Source: Anaerolineales bacterium UBA6663
Lineage (GTDB): Bacteria > Chloroflexota > Anaerolineae > Anaerolineales > UBA6663
Direction: 5' to 3'
Assembly: GCA_002455335.1 (NCBI GenBank)
Contig: DKKP01000240.1
Coordinates: forward strand, 1-8,395
Length of the DNA: 8,395 nucleotides
The translations under genes and the position numbers were made by a program. A model generated the notes under the pieces. That model had not been told where the DNA came from. It worked only from the letters and a program-made list of their open reading frames with translations, and did no database searches. Shown here in pieces: positions 1 to 6,782 of the stretch. Within the stretch, counting starts at the first letter, position 1. Each line of letters opens with the position of its first letter.

Positions 1-1467
1 CGCAACCCGCCCGGCGAGACCGGCCCGCTGGCGCCGCCCGCGCTCAGCGACTGGCTCGGCTGGGGCCTGGCCTGGCTTGGGCTGCTGGTGGTGGTCTGGA
101 TCCCGCGCGAGCGGCTGCGCCTCGCCTGGCTCGCGGTCGCATTCGCCGTGCTTGAACTGGGCTGGAGCTCGCGCGCGCTGCCGCTCCTGGCGACGCTGAC
201 CGCGCCCGAGGCCTACAGCAGTCTGCGGCCCGCACTCACGCAGCTCCTGATCGACCCGGCCCGGGCCAACGCCAACGGAGCGCCGCCCGGGCGGGTCCTG
301 TCGATGTCAGCCCTGCAGTTCGACCCCGGCGACCTGGGTGAGCTCAAGGCGTTGTACGGCCCTCAGCTGTCTGCCTCCGGCTACGAGACCCTGATCGTGG
401 CCACGAAGCACAAGGAAGTGCTCTCTCCCAACCTGGCGCTGACATGGCACGTGCCCGGCGTCGATGGCTTCGACGGCGGGGTGCTTCCGACCCGCGCCTA
501 CGCCGAGTTCGCGGCGCTCTTCACCGGCGAGCCCTCGAGCGACGGACGGCTGCGCGAGCATGTCACGGTCGCGCCCGATCCACGCTGGCTGGCGCTGGTC
601 GACGCGCGCTGGCTGATCACGGACAAGACCGGCGACGACTGGATCGAGGGCATCGCGTATGACCGGCTGTTCACCCGGACGCTGGCTGCAGGCGAGACGG
701 CCACCTTGACGATCGACCCCGCCTTCCCGGCGACCGAGCTCGGTGTGATTGCAGCAACTCCAGGTCGTCTGGTCATCGTCGCGGGTGATCGGCGCGCCGA
801 GTTGTCGTTCGATAAGGGGCTGGATCGCATCGCCCTGCCCTTCGCGCCCGACTCGATCGAGCTTCAAGGGCCACTGACGGTGGAGGCCCTGACCGCCATT
901 GACTCAGCGACGGGCGCATTCCAGATGATCCCGCTCCGCAACGTCCGCCTGGCCCACAGCGGCGACGTCAAGGTCTACGAAGTCCTCGACCGGATGTCAC
1001 GCGCGTTCGTGACCGAGACGAGCGAAGTCGTCGGCGCGATCCCCAAGGTGTTGGATCGGCTCAAAACGCCAGGCTTCGATCCGGCCGACATCGCGCTGGT
1101 GAGCACCGACCTTAGCGAAAGTTACGTGGGCGATGGATCGCAAGGGGCTGTGCGTTTCGTGTCGTACGCCCCGGAGGAGGTGATCCTCGAAGCGACAGGG
1201 CCCGGCACACTGGTCTTGACCGATGCGTTCGCCCCCGGTTGGCGCGCTACGCTCGATGGTGCCGAGACACCGATCGTGCCCGCCTATGGGCTCTTCCGCG
1301 CGATCGCGCTGCCGCCCGGCACGCACATGGTGCGGTTCGTGTATGCGCCGCAGTCGGTCACGTTCGGGCTGGCGCTCTCGGGCATCGGCCTTGCGCTCTG
1401 GCTGTTTGCCTTCGCCCAATATGGGCGGCGTGGCGGTGACGCCGGTTCGGTCACTCGCTCAGTCTGA
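1..1467 (+). CDS. YfhO-like integral membrane protein, C-terminal part (5' end outside window)
   Basis: The reading frame is open from the first base, so this is the last 488 residues of a longer protein. The GTG at position 88 is an internal codon, not a credible start. Visible residues 18-34 and about 41-55 are hydrophobic helices. A long soluble stretch (about 56-450) follows, then a final membrane helix at about 455-475 and a short basic tail. The stretch from about residue 404 (LVLTDAFAPGWRATLDG) through LPPGTHMVRFVYAP is typical of the C-terminal beta domain of YfhO-like proteins, large polytopic membrane proteins. Some YfhO members are linked to glycosylation of cell-wall polymers or lipids, but most are uncharacterised, so substrate and reaction are unknown here. 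The catalytic-type N-terminal membrane region is not in the window. The 3' end overlaps recJ by 17 nt in convergent orientation. Family call is fairly sure; function is not. Confidence 0.75.
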   Translation, partial: RNPPGETGPLAPPALSDWLGWGLAWLGLLVVVWIPRERLRLAWLAVAFAVLELGWSSRALPLLATLTAPEAYSSLRPALTQLLIDPARANANGAPPGRVLSMSALQFDPGDLGELKALYGPQLSASGYETLIVATKHKEVLSPNLALTWHVPGVDGFDGGVLPTRAYAEFAALFTGEPSSDGRLREHVTVAPDPRWLALVDARWLITDKTGDDWIEGIAYDRLFTRTLAAGETATLTIDPAFPATELGVIAATPGRLVIVAGDRRAELSFDKGLDRIALPFAPDSIELQGPLTVEALTAIDSATGAFQMIPLRNVRLAHSGDVKVYEVLDRMSRAFVTETSEVVGAIPKVLDRLKTPGFDPADIALVSTDLSESYVGDGSQGAVRFVSYAPEEVILEATGPGTLVLTDAFAPGWRATLDGAETPIVPAYGLFRAIALPPGTHMVRFVYAPQSVTFGLALSGIGLALWLFAFAQYGRRGGDAGSVTRSV

Positions 1468-3199
1468 GGTCACGCAGCTTCATCTGCAGGCGGCGCTCGC
1501 CATTCCACTCGTCGATCTCGAACGTGTAGGCGAGGTCGACCACTGACCCAACGTCGATGCGCTGCGCCCAGGCGCCCAGCCCGAAGCCGATCGCGTCGAG
1601 CGCCACCCCATCCTGGATGAGGTTCAGCCGCAGGTGAGCGCCTTCGCTGCCCATCGTGCGCAGGCCACGCACCCGTGCTCCACGCGTCGCAAGCACAGGC
1701 GCGGGGTTTCCAAAGCCGCATGGCTCGAACCGAGCGAGTTCGGCGGCAAGCGCCGGCGTCAGTTCGGCGAAACGCGCCGCTGAATCGATGTGGACCGTCG
1801 GGCGCAGGTCCAGCCCGGCAAGCTCCCTAGCGGCGATCGCGCGCAGCCGGTTCTCGAGTTCAGCGAGGTTCGCCGGCGCGACAGTGAAGCCCGCCGCGGC
1901 GGCATGGCCGCCGTGCTTCATCAAGAGGTCGCGGCACTCGTCGAGCGCATTCGTGATGTGGAACTCACGGATGCTTCGACAGGATCCACGCACGGCATCA
2001 TCCTCGATCCGCGCCACGATCGACGGCCGATAGAACTCCTCGGTCAGTCGCGACGCCGCCAGGCCGACGATGCCATGCCGAAAGTCGCGGTGCGCTGCGA
2101 AGAGCAGGTGCGAATCCGTCTGATTCGTCACCGCCAATGCGCGGGCGCGCTGATGGGTCTCGCGGGTGAGCGCCTGCCGCTCACGGTTCTGGACCTCGAG
2201 TTGCTGCGCCAGTTGGCCGGCGCGATACAGATCGGTCGTGGTCATCAGCTCATACGCATCGAGCGCCGACTCGAGCCGGCCGGCGGCGTTGAGCCGGGGG
2301 CCAAGCACGAACCCGATCGTCCCGGCATCGAGCTTGCCGGGTTTGATGCCCGCGCTGAGATACATGGCCCGCAGGCCCTCACGACGCAGCTTATCCGGCG
2401 GGCGGTTCATCACCTGCAAACCCTGCCGCACAAGCAAGCGGTTCTCACCGGCCAGCGGCGCCAGGTCGGCGACAGAGCCCAGCGCCACAAGATCAAGCAC
2501 GTCCGAGGCCTTGATCGCAGCGTTGCCATCTCCGCCGGCGGCGCCGTTGCCCTTTCCACCACCGGCCCGCACAAGGGCCTGCGCCAGCTTATACGCGATC
2601 CCGACTCCGGCCAGCATCTTCTCCGGATAGGCGTCGCCGGCCTGTTTTGGATTGATCACGGCGAAGGCGGCAGGGATTTCGTCACCGGGCACGTGGTGGT
2701 CGGTGATGACCAGATCCAGGCCGAGCGCGCGTGCGGTATCGGCCTCGGCCAATGAACGGATACCGCAGTCGACGGTCACAACCATGCCCACGCCCTCGCC
2801 CGCAAGCGTGTTCAGCGCCTCGTGGTTCAGGCCGTAACCCTCGTCTTCGCGATGAGGGATGTAGGGACGGACGTCTCCACCCAGCGCCGTCAGCACCTGA
2901 ACCAACAGGGCCGTGGCCGTGACGCCGTCGACGTCGTAGTCGCCGTAGACCGCGATCTTCTCGCGTCGCGCTAACGCCCGGCCGAGCCGTTCGACGGTCT
3001 CGGGCACCCCGGTCAACAGCAGCGGATCGGTGGAGCCGGCGGCCTCGCCGGCGAGGAAGACCTCGGCGGCGGCGCGCGTCGTCAGGCCGCGTTGCGCCAA
3101 CGCACGCGCCACGATCGACGAATAGCCACCCAGTTCGGCGGCGACGTCCGGTGTGGGCGCTGGGGCGATGTTCCACTTCTTGCTGATCAAAGAGGCCAT
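1451..3199 (-). CDS. recJ: Single-stranded-DNA-specific exonuclease RecJ
   Basis: This encodes a cytoplasmic 5'-3' single-strand DNA exonuclease used in recombinational repair (RecF pathway), mismatch repair and base-excision repair. The protein is 582 residues, a normal RecJ length. DHH-domain motifs are in order: GDYDVDG at 86-92, VDCGI at 143-147, TDHH at 166-169 and SVAD at 242-245; these Asp and His residues bind the two catalytic metals. GPRLNAAGR follows at 300-308, then the DHHA1 motifs HGIVG (375-379) and HGGHAAAAG (429-437), and a C-terminal OB-type domain with FGNP at 496-499. One oddity is a Gly/Asn/Ala-rich insert at about 213-232. The open frame continues upstream to 3601, but that part is antisense to the DUF4870 gene and crosses a terminator, so the ATG at 3197-3199 is chosen. 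It has no Shine-Dalgarno, but a promoter ends 6 nt before it, suggesting a leaderless mRNA. Confidence 0.96.
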   Translation of the reverse strand: MASLISKKWNIAPAPTPDVAAELGGYSSIVARALAQRGLTTRAAAEVFLAGEAAGSTDPLLLTGVPETVERLGRALARREKIAVYGDYDVDGVTATALLVQVLTALGGDVRPYIPHREDEGYGLNHEALNTLAGEGVGMVVTVDCGIRSLAEADTARALGLDLVITDHHVPGDEIPAAFAVINPKQAGDAYPEKMLAGVGIAYKLAQALVRAGGGKGNGAAGGDGNAAIKASDVLDLVALGSVADLAPLAGENRLLVRQGLQVMNRPPDKLRREGLRAMYLSAGIKPGKLDAGTIGFVLGPRLNAAGRLESALDAYELMTTTDLYRAGQLAQQLEVQNRERQALTRETHQRARALAVTNQTDSHLLFAAHRDFRHGIVGLAASRLTEEFYRPSIVARIEDDAVRGSCRSIREFHITNALDECRDLLMKHGGHAAAAGFTVAPANLAELENRLRAIAARELAGLDLRPTVHIDSAARFAELTPALAAELARFEPCGFGNPAPVLATRGARVRGLRTMGSEGAHLRLNLIQDGVALDAIGFGLGAWAQRIDVGSVVDLAYTFEIDEWNGERRLQMKLRDLRLSE

Positions 3200-3205
3200 G
3201 GCGCA

Positions 3206-3234
3206 AGTGTACCGAGGCGGGTGGCAAAAGCCAA
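3206..3234 (-). promoter_or_regulatory. Predicted recJ promoter, leaderless geometry
   Basis: On the minus strand, TTGGCT (3234-3229) is followed after 17 nt by TACACT (3211-3206). Each matches the sigma-70-type consensus hexamer at 4 of 6 positions, with ideal spacing. Only 6 nt (3205-3200) lie between the -10 box and the recJ ATG, so transcription would start at or within a base or two of the start codon. It sits downstream of the terminator that closes the preceding DUF4870 transcript, which supports an independent recJ promoter. The boxes are not strong matches, so this is moderate evidence. Confidence 0.5.
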
Positions 3235-3254
3235 GTCGCGAAGAGTCCTCGCCC

Positions 3255-3290
3255 CGAAAACACAACAGCCCGCCAGGTGGCGGGCCGTTG
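3255..3290 (-). terminator. Rho-independent terminator of the DUF4870 gene
   Basis: A perfect 7-bp GC stem (3268-3274 with 3279-3285) encloses a 4-nt loop. After one mismatch it extends by four more pairs (3263-3266 with 3287-3290). Read on the minus strand, the stem is followed by a T-rich run, TGTGTTTTC, at about 3262-3254. The stem starts 26 nt beyond the DUF4870 stop codon and ends about 50 nt before recJ, so it should separate the two genes. On the plus strand there is no T-tract, so it is not expected to act in that direction. Confidence 0.8.
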
Positions 3291-3315
3291 ACGCTCACGA
3301 CGAAGGGGTTTGGGC

Positions 3316-3657
3316 TCAGGCCCAGCCCTGGTTCTTGACGAAATCGGTGATGACCGGGATCGTGACGGTCTTGCCACCGTAAGCCTGGACGCCGAGGTAG
3401 ATCATGTAGAACCAGACCACCACCGGCACACAGGCGCCGATCACCGTGAAGCTGATCAGCGTGCCGACGATCATGTTGGCCAGGCCGAGGACAAGCGCCT
3501 GGAAGTTGTGCGACTTGATGAATGGCCTGTTCTTCTTGTCCTCCATGAGGAGGATGATCACGGGCAGCAGCGGGCTGAGCACATACGCCAGCAGCGACCA
3601 CAGCTTATCGTCACTGGTCGGCTCGGCAGACGGATCCATCGAAGGCATATTGGTCAT
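3316..3657 (-). CDS. Small DUF4870-family membrane protein
   Basis: This is a 113-residue protein predicted to sit in the cytoplasmic membrane. A hydrophilic N-terminus (1-18, with three Met residues and several acidic ones) precedes three hydrophobic segments at about 19-38, 53-74 and 76-93. Between the first two is a charged loop, EDKKNRPFIKSHNFQAL (39-55). The pattern of a positively charged loop with F-(I/V)-(K/R)-x-H-x-x-Q-A-L entering the second helix is characteristic of the DUF4870 (Tic20-like) family. No function is established for these bacterial proteins, and I infer none. The first ATG is chosen because a strong Shine-Dalgarno lies 8 nt before it; Met4 or Met7 would be too far from it. 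The gene is monocistronic by appearance: own promoter upstream, intrinsic terminator downstream. It is divergent from fmt across a 148-nt intergenic region. Confidence 0.88.
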   Translation of the reverse strand: MTNMPSMDPSAEPTSDDKLWSLLAYVLSPLLPVIILLMEDKKNRPFIKSHNFQALVLGLANMIVGTLISFTVIGACVPVVVWFYMIYLGVQAYGGKTVTIPVITDFVKNQGWA

Positions 3658-3665
3658 GACAGAGG

Positions 3666-3672
3666 CTCCTTT
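3666..3672 (-). promoter_or_regulatory. Shine-Dalgarno of the DUF4870 gene
   Basis: AAAGGAG on the minus strand lies 8 nt before the ATG at 3657-3655. This is a strong ribosome binding site and fixes the start codon. It contrasts with recJ, fmt and aspA, where none is visible. Confidence 0.8.
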
Positions 3673-3694
3673 GGGAAATGAGGACGATTCTTCA

Positions 3695-3722
3695 ATTTTA
3701 CGGCAATCGCCGTGAAGCGCAA
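3695..3722 (-). promoter_or_regulatory. Predicted promoter of the DUF4870 gene
   Basis: On the minus strand, TTGCGC (3722-3717, 4 of 6 consensus) is followed after 16 nt by TAAAAT (3700-3695, 5 of 6). A transcript starting about 7 nt downstream would have a roughly 30-nt leader containing the Shine-Dalgarno. The spacer contains a perfect short palindrome, described separately. Confidence 0.5.
3700..3713. repeat. Short palindrome in the DUF4870 promoter spacer
   Basis: ACGGC-AATC-GCCGT is a perfect inverted repeat with 5-bp arms and a 4-nt centre. It lies almost wholly between the proposed -35 and -10 boxes of the DUF4870 gene, where a repressor or MerR-type activator could bind. At this length in GC-rich DNA it may equally be chance. 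It is 81 nt upstream of the fmt -10 box. Confidence 0.35.
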
Positions 3723-3793
3723 GTAAAGAACGCCGAAAACGTTGTCGGTAAGGTCACGGACGCGCGGTCGATGCCAGGTCCTACGCGATCCCC

Positions 3794-3799
3794 TATAAT
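3794..3799 (+). promoter_or_regulatory. Consensus -10 box of fmt, leaderless geometry
   Basis: A perfect TATAAT lies 6 nt upstream of the fmt ATG (3806). Transcription would therefore begin at about the A of the start codon, leaving no room for a ribosome binding site, and none is visible. No good -35 hexamer is found at 16-18 nt spacing (the 17-nt position reads ATGCCA), so recognition may rest mainly on the -10 element. Confidence 0.65.
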
Positions 3800-3805
3800 C
3801 AACGC

Positions 3806-4726
3806 ATGACATCCGTAGTTTTCATGGGCACCCCCGAGTTCGCGGTCCCCTCGCTGCGGGCGCTTGCCCGCGCCTATTCGGTGGTCGGCGTGGTCACGCA
3901 ACCCGATCGGCCAGCCGGCCGAGGGCGACAGCTTGTCGCGCCGCCGGTCAAGACCGCCGCTCAAGATCTGGGCATCCCGATCATCCAGCCGGATCGGCTG
4001 CGCGAACCCGCTGCAATGGAGCAACTCAAAGCCTGGGCGCCCGATCTGATCGTGGTGGCGGCGTTCGGCCAGCTCCTCAGGCCCGCCGTCCTCGATTTGC
4101 CGCGATTTGGCTGCGTCAACGTTCACGCATCGCTCCTGCCGCGTCATCGCGGCGCAGCGCCGATCTCGGCCGCCATCCTGGCGGGCGACTCCGAGACCGG
4201 CGTGACGATCATGCGCATGGACGTCGGGCTCGATACCGGGCCGATGCTCTTGGCCCGTTCTCTGCCGATTAGCGACAGCGACACGACGGCATCGCTCACG
4301 GCCTCACTCGCGACGCTTGGCGCCGATCTGCTTCTCGAAACGCTGCCCGGTTACCTGGCGGGCACCGTACCGCCCAGGCCACAAGACGACGCCCTGGCGA
4401 CCTATGCACCGCAACTCAAAAAGGAAGATGGGCGGCTTGACTTCAGCGAGACCGCCGAGGAGCTCGCGCGACGGGTGCGCGCTTTCTCACCCTGGCCCGG
4501 CGCGTATTGCCTGTGGCAGGGGCAGCCGCTCAAGGTCCTCGAGGCGCGCCCGATCAGTGGGCGGGGCGTGCCACGGACGGTCAGCGGCGGGCTCGATGGG
4601 CCGGCTCTGACGTGCGCCGACGGCCAGCTGTTGCTGATCAAGATCCAGCCGGCCGGCAAGCGCCCGATGTCGGCGCTCGACTTCGCTCGCGGCACGCGCG
4701 ACTTCGTCGGCAGTCAGGTGTCATGA
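3806..4726 (+). CDS. fmt: Methionyl-tRNA formyltransferase
   Basis: This cytoplasmic enzyme transfers a formyl group from 10-formyltetrahydrofolate to Met-tRNA(fMet), producing the initiator tRNA for bacterial translation. The 306-residue length fits the family. It starts with the typical MTSVVFMGTPEFAVPSL, and the conserved loop NVHASLLPRHRGAAPI spans 105-120. Catalytic residues Asn105, His107 and Asp143 (MDVGLDTGPML) correspond to the E. coli Asn106/His108/Asp144 set. The C-terminal tRNA-binding domain (about 206-300) includes KKEDGRLDF and FSPWPGAY (227-234). The ATG at 3806 is the only reasonable start and sits 6 nt after a consensus TATAAT, so a leaderless mRNA is likely. The usual partner def (peptide deformylase) is not adjacent. 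Instead fmt is the first gene of a unit with panE, whose start codon overlaps the fmt stop (ATGA). Assignment is very secure. Confidence 0.97.
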   Translation: MTSVVFMGTPEFAVPSLRALARAYSVVGVVTQPDRPAGRGRQLVAPPVKTAAQDLGIPIIQPDRLREPAAMEQLKAWAPDLIVVAAFGQLLRPAVLDLPRFGCVNVHASLLPRHRGAAPISAAILAGDSETGVTIMRMDVGLDTGPMLLARSLPISDSDTTASLTASLATLGADLLLETLPGYLAGTVPPRPQDDALATYAPQLKKEDGRLDFSETAEELARRVRAFSPWPGAYCLWQGQPLKVLEARPISGRGVPRTVSGGLDGPALTCADGQLLLIKIQPAGKRPMSALDFARGTRDFVGSQVS

Positions 4727-5751
4727 GGGCGCTGGTGATCGGTGGCGGCGCGATCGGCACGCTCGCCGCGACGGTGTTGGGGGGTGCGGGCTGGGAGATT
4801 GTGGCCCTGGCCCGCCCGGCGACGGCATTGGCCCTAAGCCAGGACGGATACCGCTTGACCTCGCCAAAAGGCGACCAGGGTGTTCAGCCTGCGCTGGTCA
4901 CCGGCGGCTGGGGCGCCGCGCTCGAGACCCGTCCGGATTTGATCGTGGTCGCGGTCAAGTCGTACGACACGGCCGCCCTGTTGGCCGAGCTCCGGCCCGC
5001 CCTGGGCGCCGAGCGCCCGGCCGTGCTCTGTCTGCAGAACGGAGTTGACAACGAGGCGGCGCTGGCCAAGGTCTTTGGCGCCGAGGCCGTGATCGCCGGC
5101 ACGGTCACGACGGCGGTCGGGATGCGCGGCCCCGGCTGGGCCGAGGTCGAGAGAGACCGCGGCGTCGGAATCGCCTCGGGGCATGCGCTCAGCGAAGCCC
5201 TGGCCGAGGCCTTTACCACAGCCGGCCATCGAACCCAGCTCTTCGGCTCGGCCGGTTCGATGAAGTGGTCGAAGCTGCTGACCAACCTGATCGGAAACGC
5301 CACATCAGCCCTGTTGGACTGGCCCGTGGCGCGGATCTACTCGCGTGCGGATCTGTACGCCATTGAGCGTCGGATGTTGCGGGAGACGCTGGCCGTCATG
5401 CGGGCGCTGGGTCTGCCCGTCGTGGATCTGCCGGGTGTGCGGGTCCGCCTGGTTCCGTTGGTGCTGGCGCTGCCGGCCTGGTTGGGTCGGCCGCTGTTGG
5501 GTCGTGCGGCCGGCGGCGGGCGCGGCGGCAAGATGCCCTCGTTTCACGTCGATGTCTTTGCCGGCAAGCCTCTGACTGAGGTGGCCTGGTTGAACGGTGC
5601 CGTCGCACGCTATGCAGCGCGGGTCAAGCTCCAGGCCCCGGTCAACGCCGCCCTCACGGCCGCCCTCAACGCCGCCACCGCCGGACAGTCTTTTGCGCTG
5701 GCTTTTCGGGACGACCCGCAGGCGCTGATGGCCTACATCGACTCCGCTTAG
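4723..5751 (+). CDS. panE: 2-dehydropantoate 2-reductase (ketopantoate reductase) family protein
   Basis: The likely reaction is NADPH-dependent reduction of 2-dehydropantoate to pantoate, a step in pantothenate and coenzyme A synthesis, in the cytoplasm. The 342-residue protein begins with a Rossmann nucleotide-binding motif, GGGAIG (7-12). The family motifs follow: VKSYDT (78-83, with Lys79), LQNG (104-107) and KWSKLLTN (181-188, candidate catalytic Lys181 and Asn188). The C-terminal helical domain holds TEVAWLNG (285-292), equivalent to the TEIDYING-type motif with its substrate-pocket Glu (Glu286). The open frame extends back into fmt to 4507, but the Rossmann N-terminus fixes the ATG at 4723. 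That ATG overlaps the fmt TGA by 4 nt, implying translational coupling; only a weak CAGGTG precedes it. The ApbA/PanE family has paralogues acting on other 2-oxo acids, and no other pantothenate gene is nearby, so the substrate is inferred. Confidence 0.85.
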   Translation: MRALVIGGGAIGTLAATVLGGAGWEIVALARPATALALSQDGYRLTSPKGDQGVQPALVTGGWGAALETRPDLIVVAVKSYDTAALLAELRPALGAERPAVLCLQNGVDNEAALAKVFGAEAVIAGTVTTAVGMRGPGWAEVERDRGVGIASGHALSEALAEAFTTAGHRTQLFGSAGSMKWSKLLTNLIGNATSALLDWPVARIYSRADLYAIERRMLRETLAVMRALGLPVVDLPGVRVRLVPLVLALPAWLGRPLLGRAAGGGRGGKMPSFHVDVFAGKPLTEVAWLNGAVARYAARVKLQAPVNAALTAALNAATAGQSFALAFRDDPQALMAYIDSA

Positions 5752-5757
5752 GAGGGG

Positions 5758-6657
5758 TCAGTCCGGTCGAGTGGCGAGCTGACGCTCGATCCAGGCCGCC
5801 AGATCGGCCTCGTCGACGATCGACCAGGCGTGTGGGAGGCGCATCCCGCCCAGGTCGGCGCGATAGCCTCGTTCGCGGGTCACCACCAGTTCGGCATGAG
5901 CGTTCCCCATCGCGCGCAATTCGTTGACGGCGAAGACCACGTCCAGCGCATTCAAGCTGTAAAGGTCGGTGGCATGATCGAGCCAGAAGTCGACGTCGGG
6001 CTCGGTGTACAGACGGATCGGCATGTGCCGAAGGTGCTGCAGGTTACCGCCGAGCGGAAGGTGGGACGAAACCGCGGAAGCGCGTTCATAGGCCGCGGGC
6101 ACCTCATCGGGCGCGCCGCCAAACGTCTCACGCAAGACCCCCGAGACGTACATCGACTCCGGAAGGTTGGGCGATGGCCAGTTACGCCGGATTACGATCT
6201 GCATCCCGCGGTACCAGCGGCTGATATCGAGTGGTGGATCCACGGCAAAGATCGCGCGGGGTCGGATCGCGCCTGCCAGATCGCCGGAGACCGCGACTTC
6301 GGCGTAGCGCACTGCGCCGACGCCGCCGGCTGAAAAGCCGCCCAGGATGAGCGAATCCGGTGGGCAGCCAATCCGCCGCAACGCGTCCTGCAACAGGGCG
6401 TGGAGTGCTCGCAGATCCGGGGCAGTCAGATACCCGGTGCCTTCCGGGATCGGGAGACCCACCAGGCTGGCGACCCCAAAAGCAGCCAGGCGACTTGGCA
6501 GGAGCGAGGTCTCCCAGTTTTCAAGGGTGCCGCCGAAATGGGGCAGATAGGCGACCAGTCCCCGGACCAATCCGTCGGGCACGTAGGTTCGATAGCGATA
6601 TCGCGCCTCGCCGCCCTCTGGGGCTTCGACCACGTGAGTTGCAGGAGCGTGGTACAT
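5758..6657 (-). CDS. Uncharacterised alpha/beta hydrolase
   Basis: The 299-residue protein shows an alpha/beta-hydrolase layout. An early strand GLVAYLPHFGG (33-43) could form the oxyanion-hole turn. The nucleophile elbow is LILGGFSAGG, with candidate nucleophile Ser109 in G-x-S-x-G-G. A late segment RLYTEPDVDFW (215-225) could supply the acid (Asp221 or Asp223), and LPHAWSIVDEADLAAWI (274-290) carries candidate catalytic His276. No signal peptide or membrane helix is seen, so it is probably cytoplasmic. Substrate is unknown; an esterase-like role is the broad expectation. A TTG start 9 codons upstream (6684) is possible, but the ATG at 6657 has a GGAGG 9 nt before it and is preferred. It lies 125 nt downstream of aspA on the same strand, with no convincing terminator or promoter between, so co-transcription is possible. 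Its stop is 6 nt from the converging panE stop. Confidence 0.82.
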   Translation of the reverse strand: MYHAPATHVVEAPEGGEARYRYRTYVPDGLVRGLVAYLPHFGGTLENWETSLLPSRLAAFGVASLVGLPIPEGTGYLTAPDLRALHALLQDALRRIGCPPDSLILGGFSAGGVGAVRYAEVAVSGDLAGAIRPRAIFAVDPPLDISRWYRGMQIVIRRNWPSPNLPESMYVSGVLRETFGGAPDEVPAAYERASAVSSHLPLGGNLQHLRHMPIRLYTEPDVDFWLDHATDLYSLNALDVVFAVNELRAMGNAHAELVVTRERGYRADLGGMRLPHAWSIVDEADLAAWIERQLATRPD

Positions 6658-6666
6658 GCTGTCTGG

Positions 6667-6671
6667 CCTCC
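6667..6671 (-). promoter_or_regulatory. Shine-Dalgarno of the alpha/beta hydrolase gene
   Basis: GGAGG on the minus strand lies 9 nt before the ATG at 6657-6655. It supports that ATG over the in-frame TTG at 6684, which lies upstream of the site. Confidence 0.65.
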
Positions 6672-6782
6672 GATCCTGGCACAAACTCTTCCGCCCGGGC
6701 AGCGCGTCGCTGGCCCGAGGGCGTAGCGCGCATGGGAGGCCCGCCGGTTGGCCTTGGCCTCGGGGAGCGCCCAGGGCCGCGC

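Noticed and set aside
1790..2755. A 321-codon open frame on the plus strand inside recJ.
   Set aside because: It is antisense to conserved RecJ motifs, and its translation is low-quality and Arg-rich with no recognisable family.
3200..3601. Upstream extension of the recJ frame to 3601, making a 716-residue protein.
   Set aside because: The extension overlaps the DUF4870 gene in another frame, crosses an intrinsic terminator, and lies upstream of a normal-length RecJ with its own promoter.
4507..4722. N-terminal extension of panE into fmt.
   Set aside because: The Rossmann motif must be near the N-terminus, and the ATG at 4723 gives exactly that. The extension would overlap the conserved C-terminal domain of fmt.
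6736..6761. Inverted repeat GAGGCC/GGCCTC downstream of aspA as a terminator.
   Set aside because: The arms are 6 bp with a 14-nt loop and no T-tract, which is too weak to call an intrinsic terminator in this GC-rich spacer.
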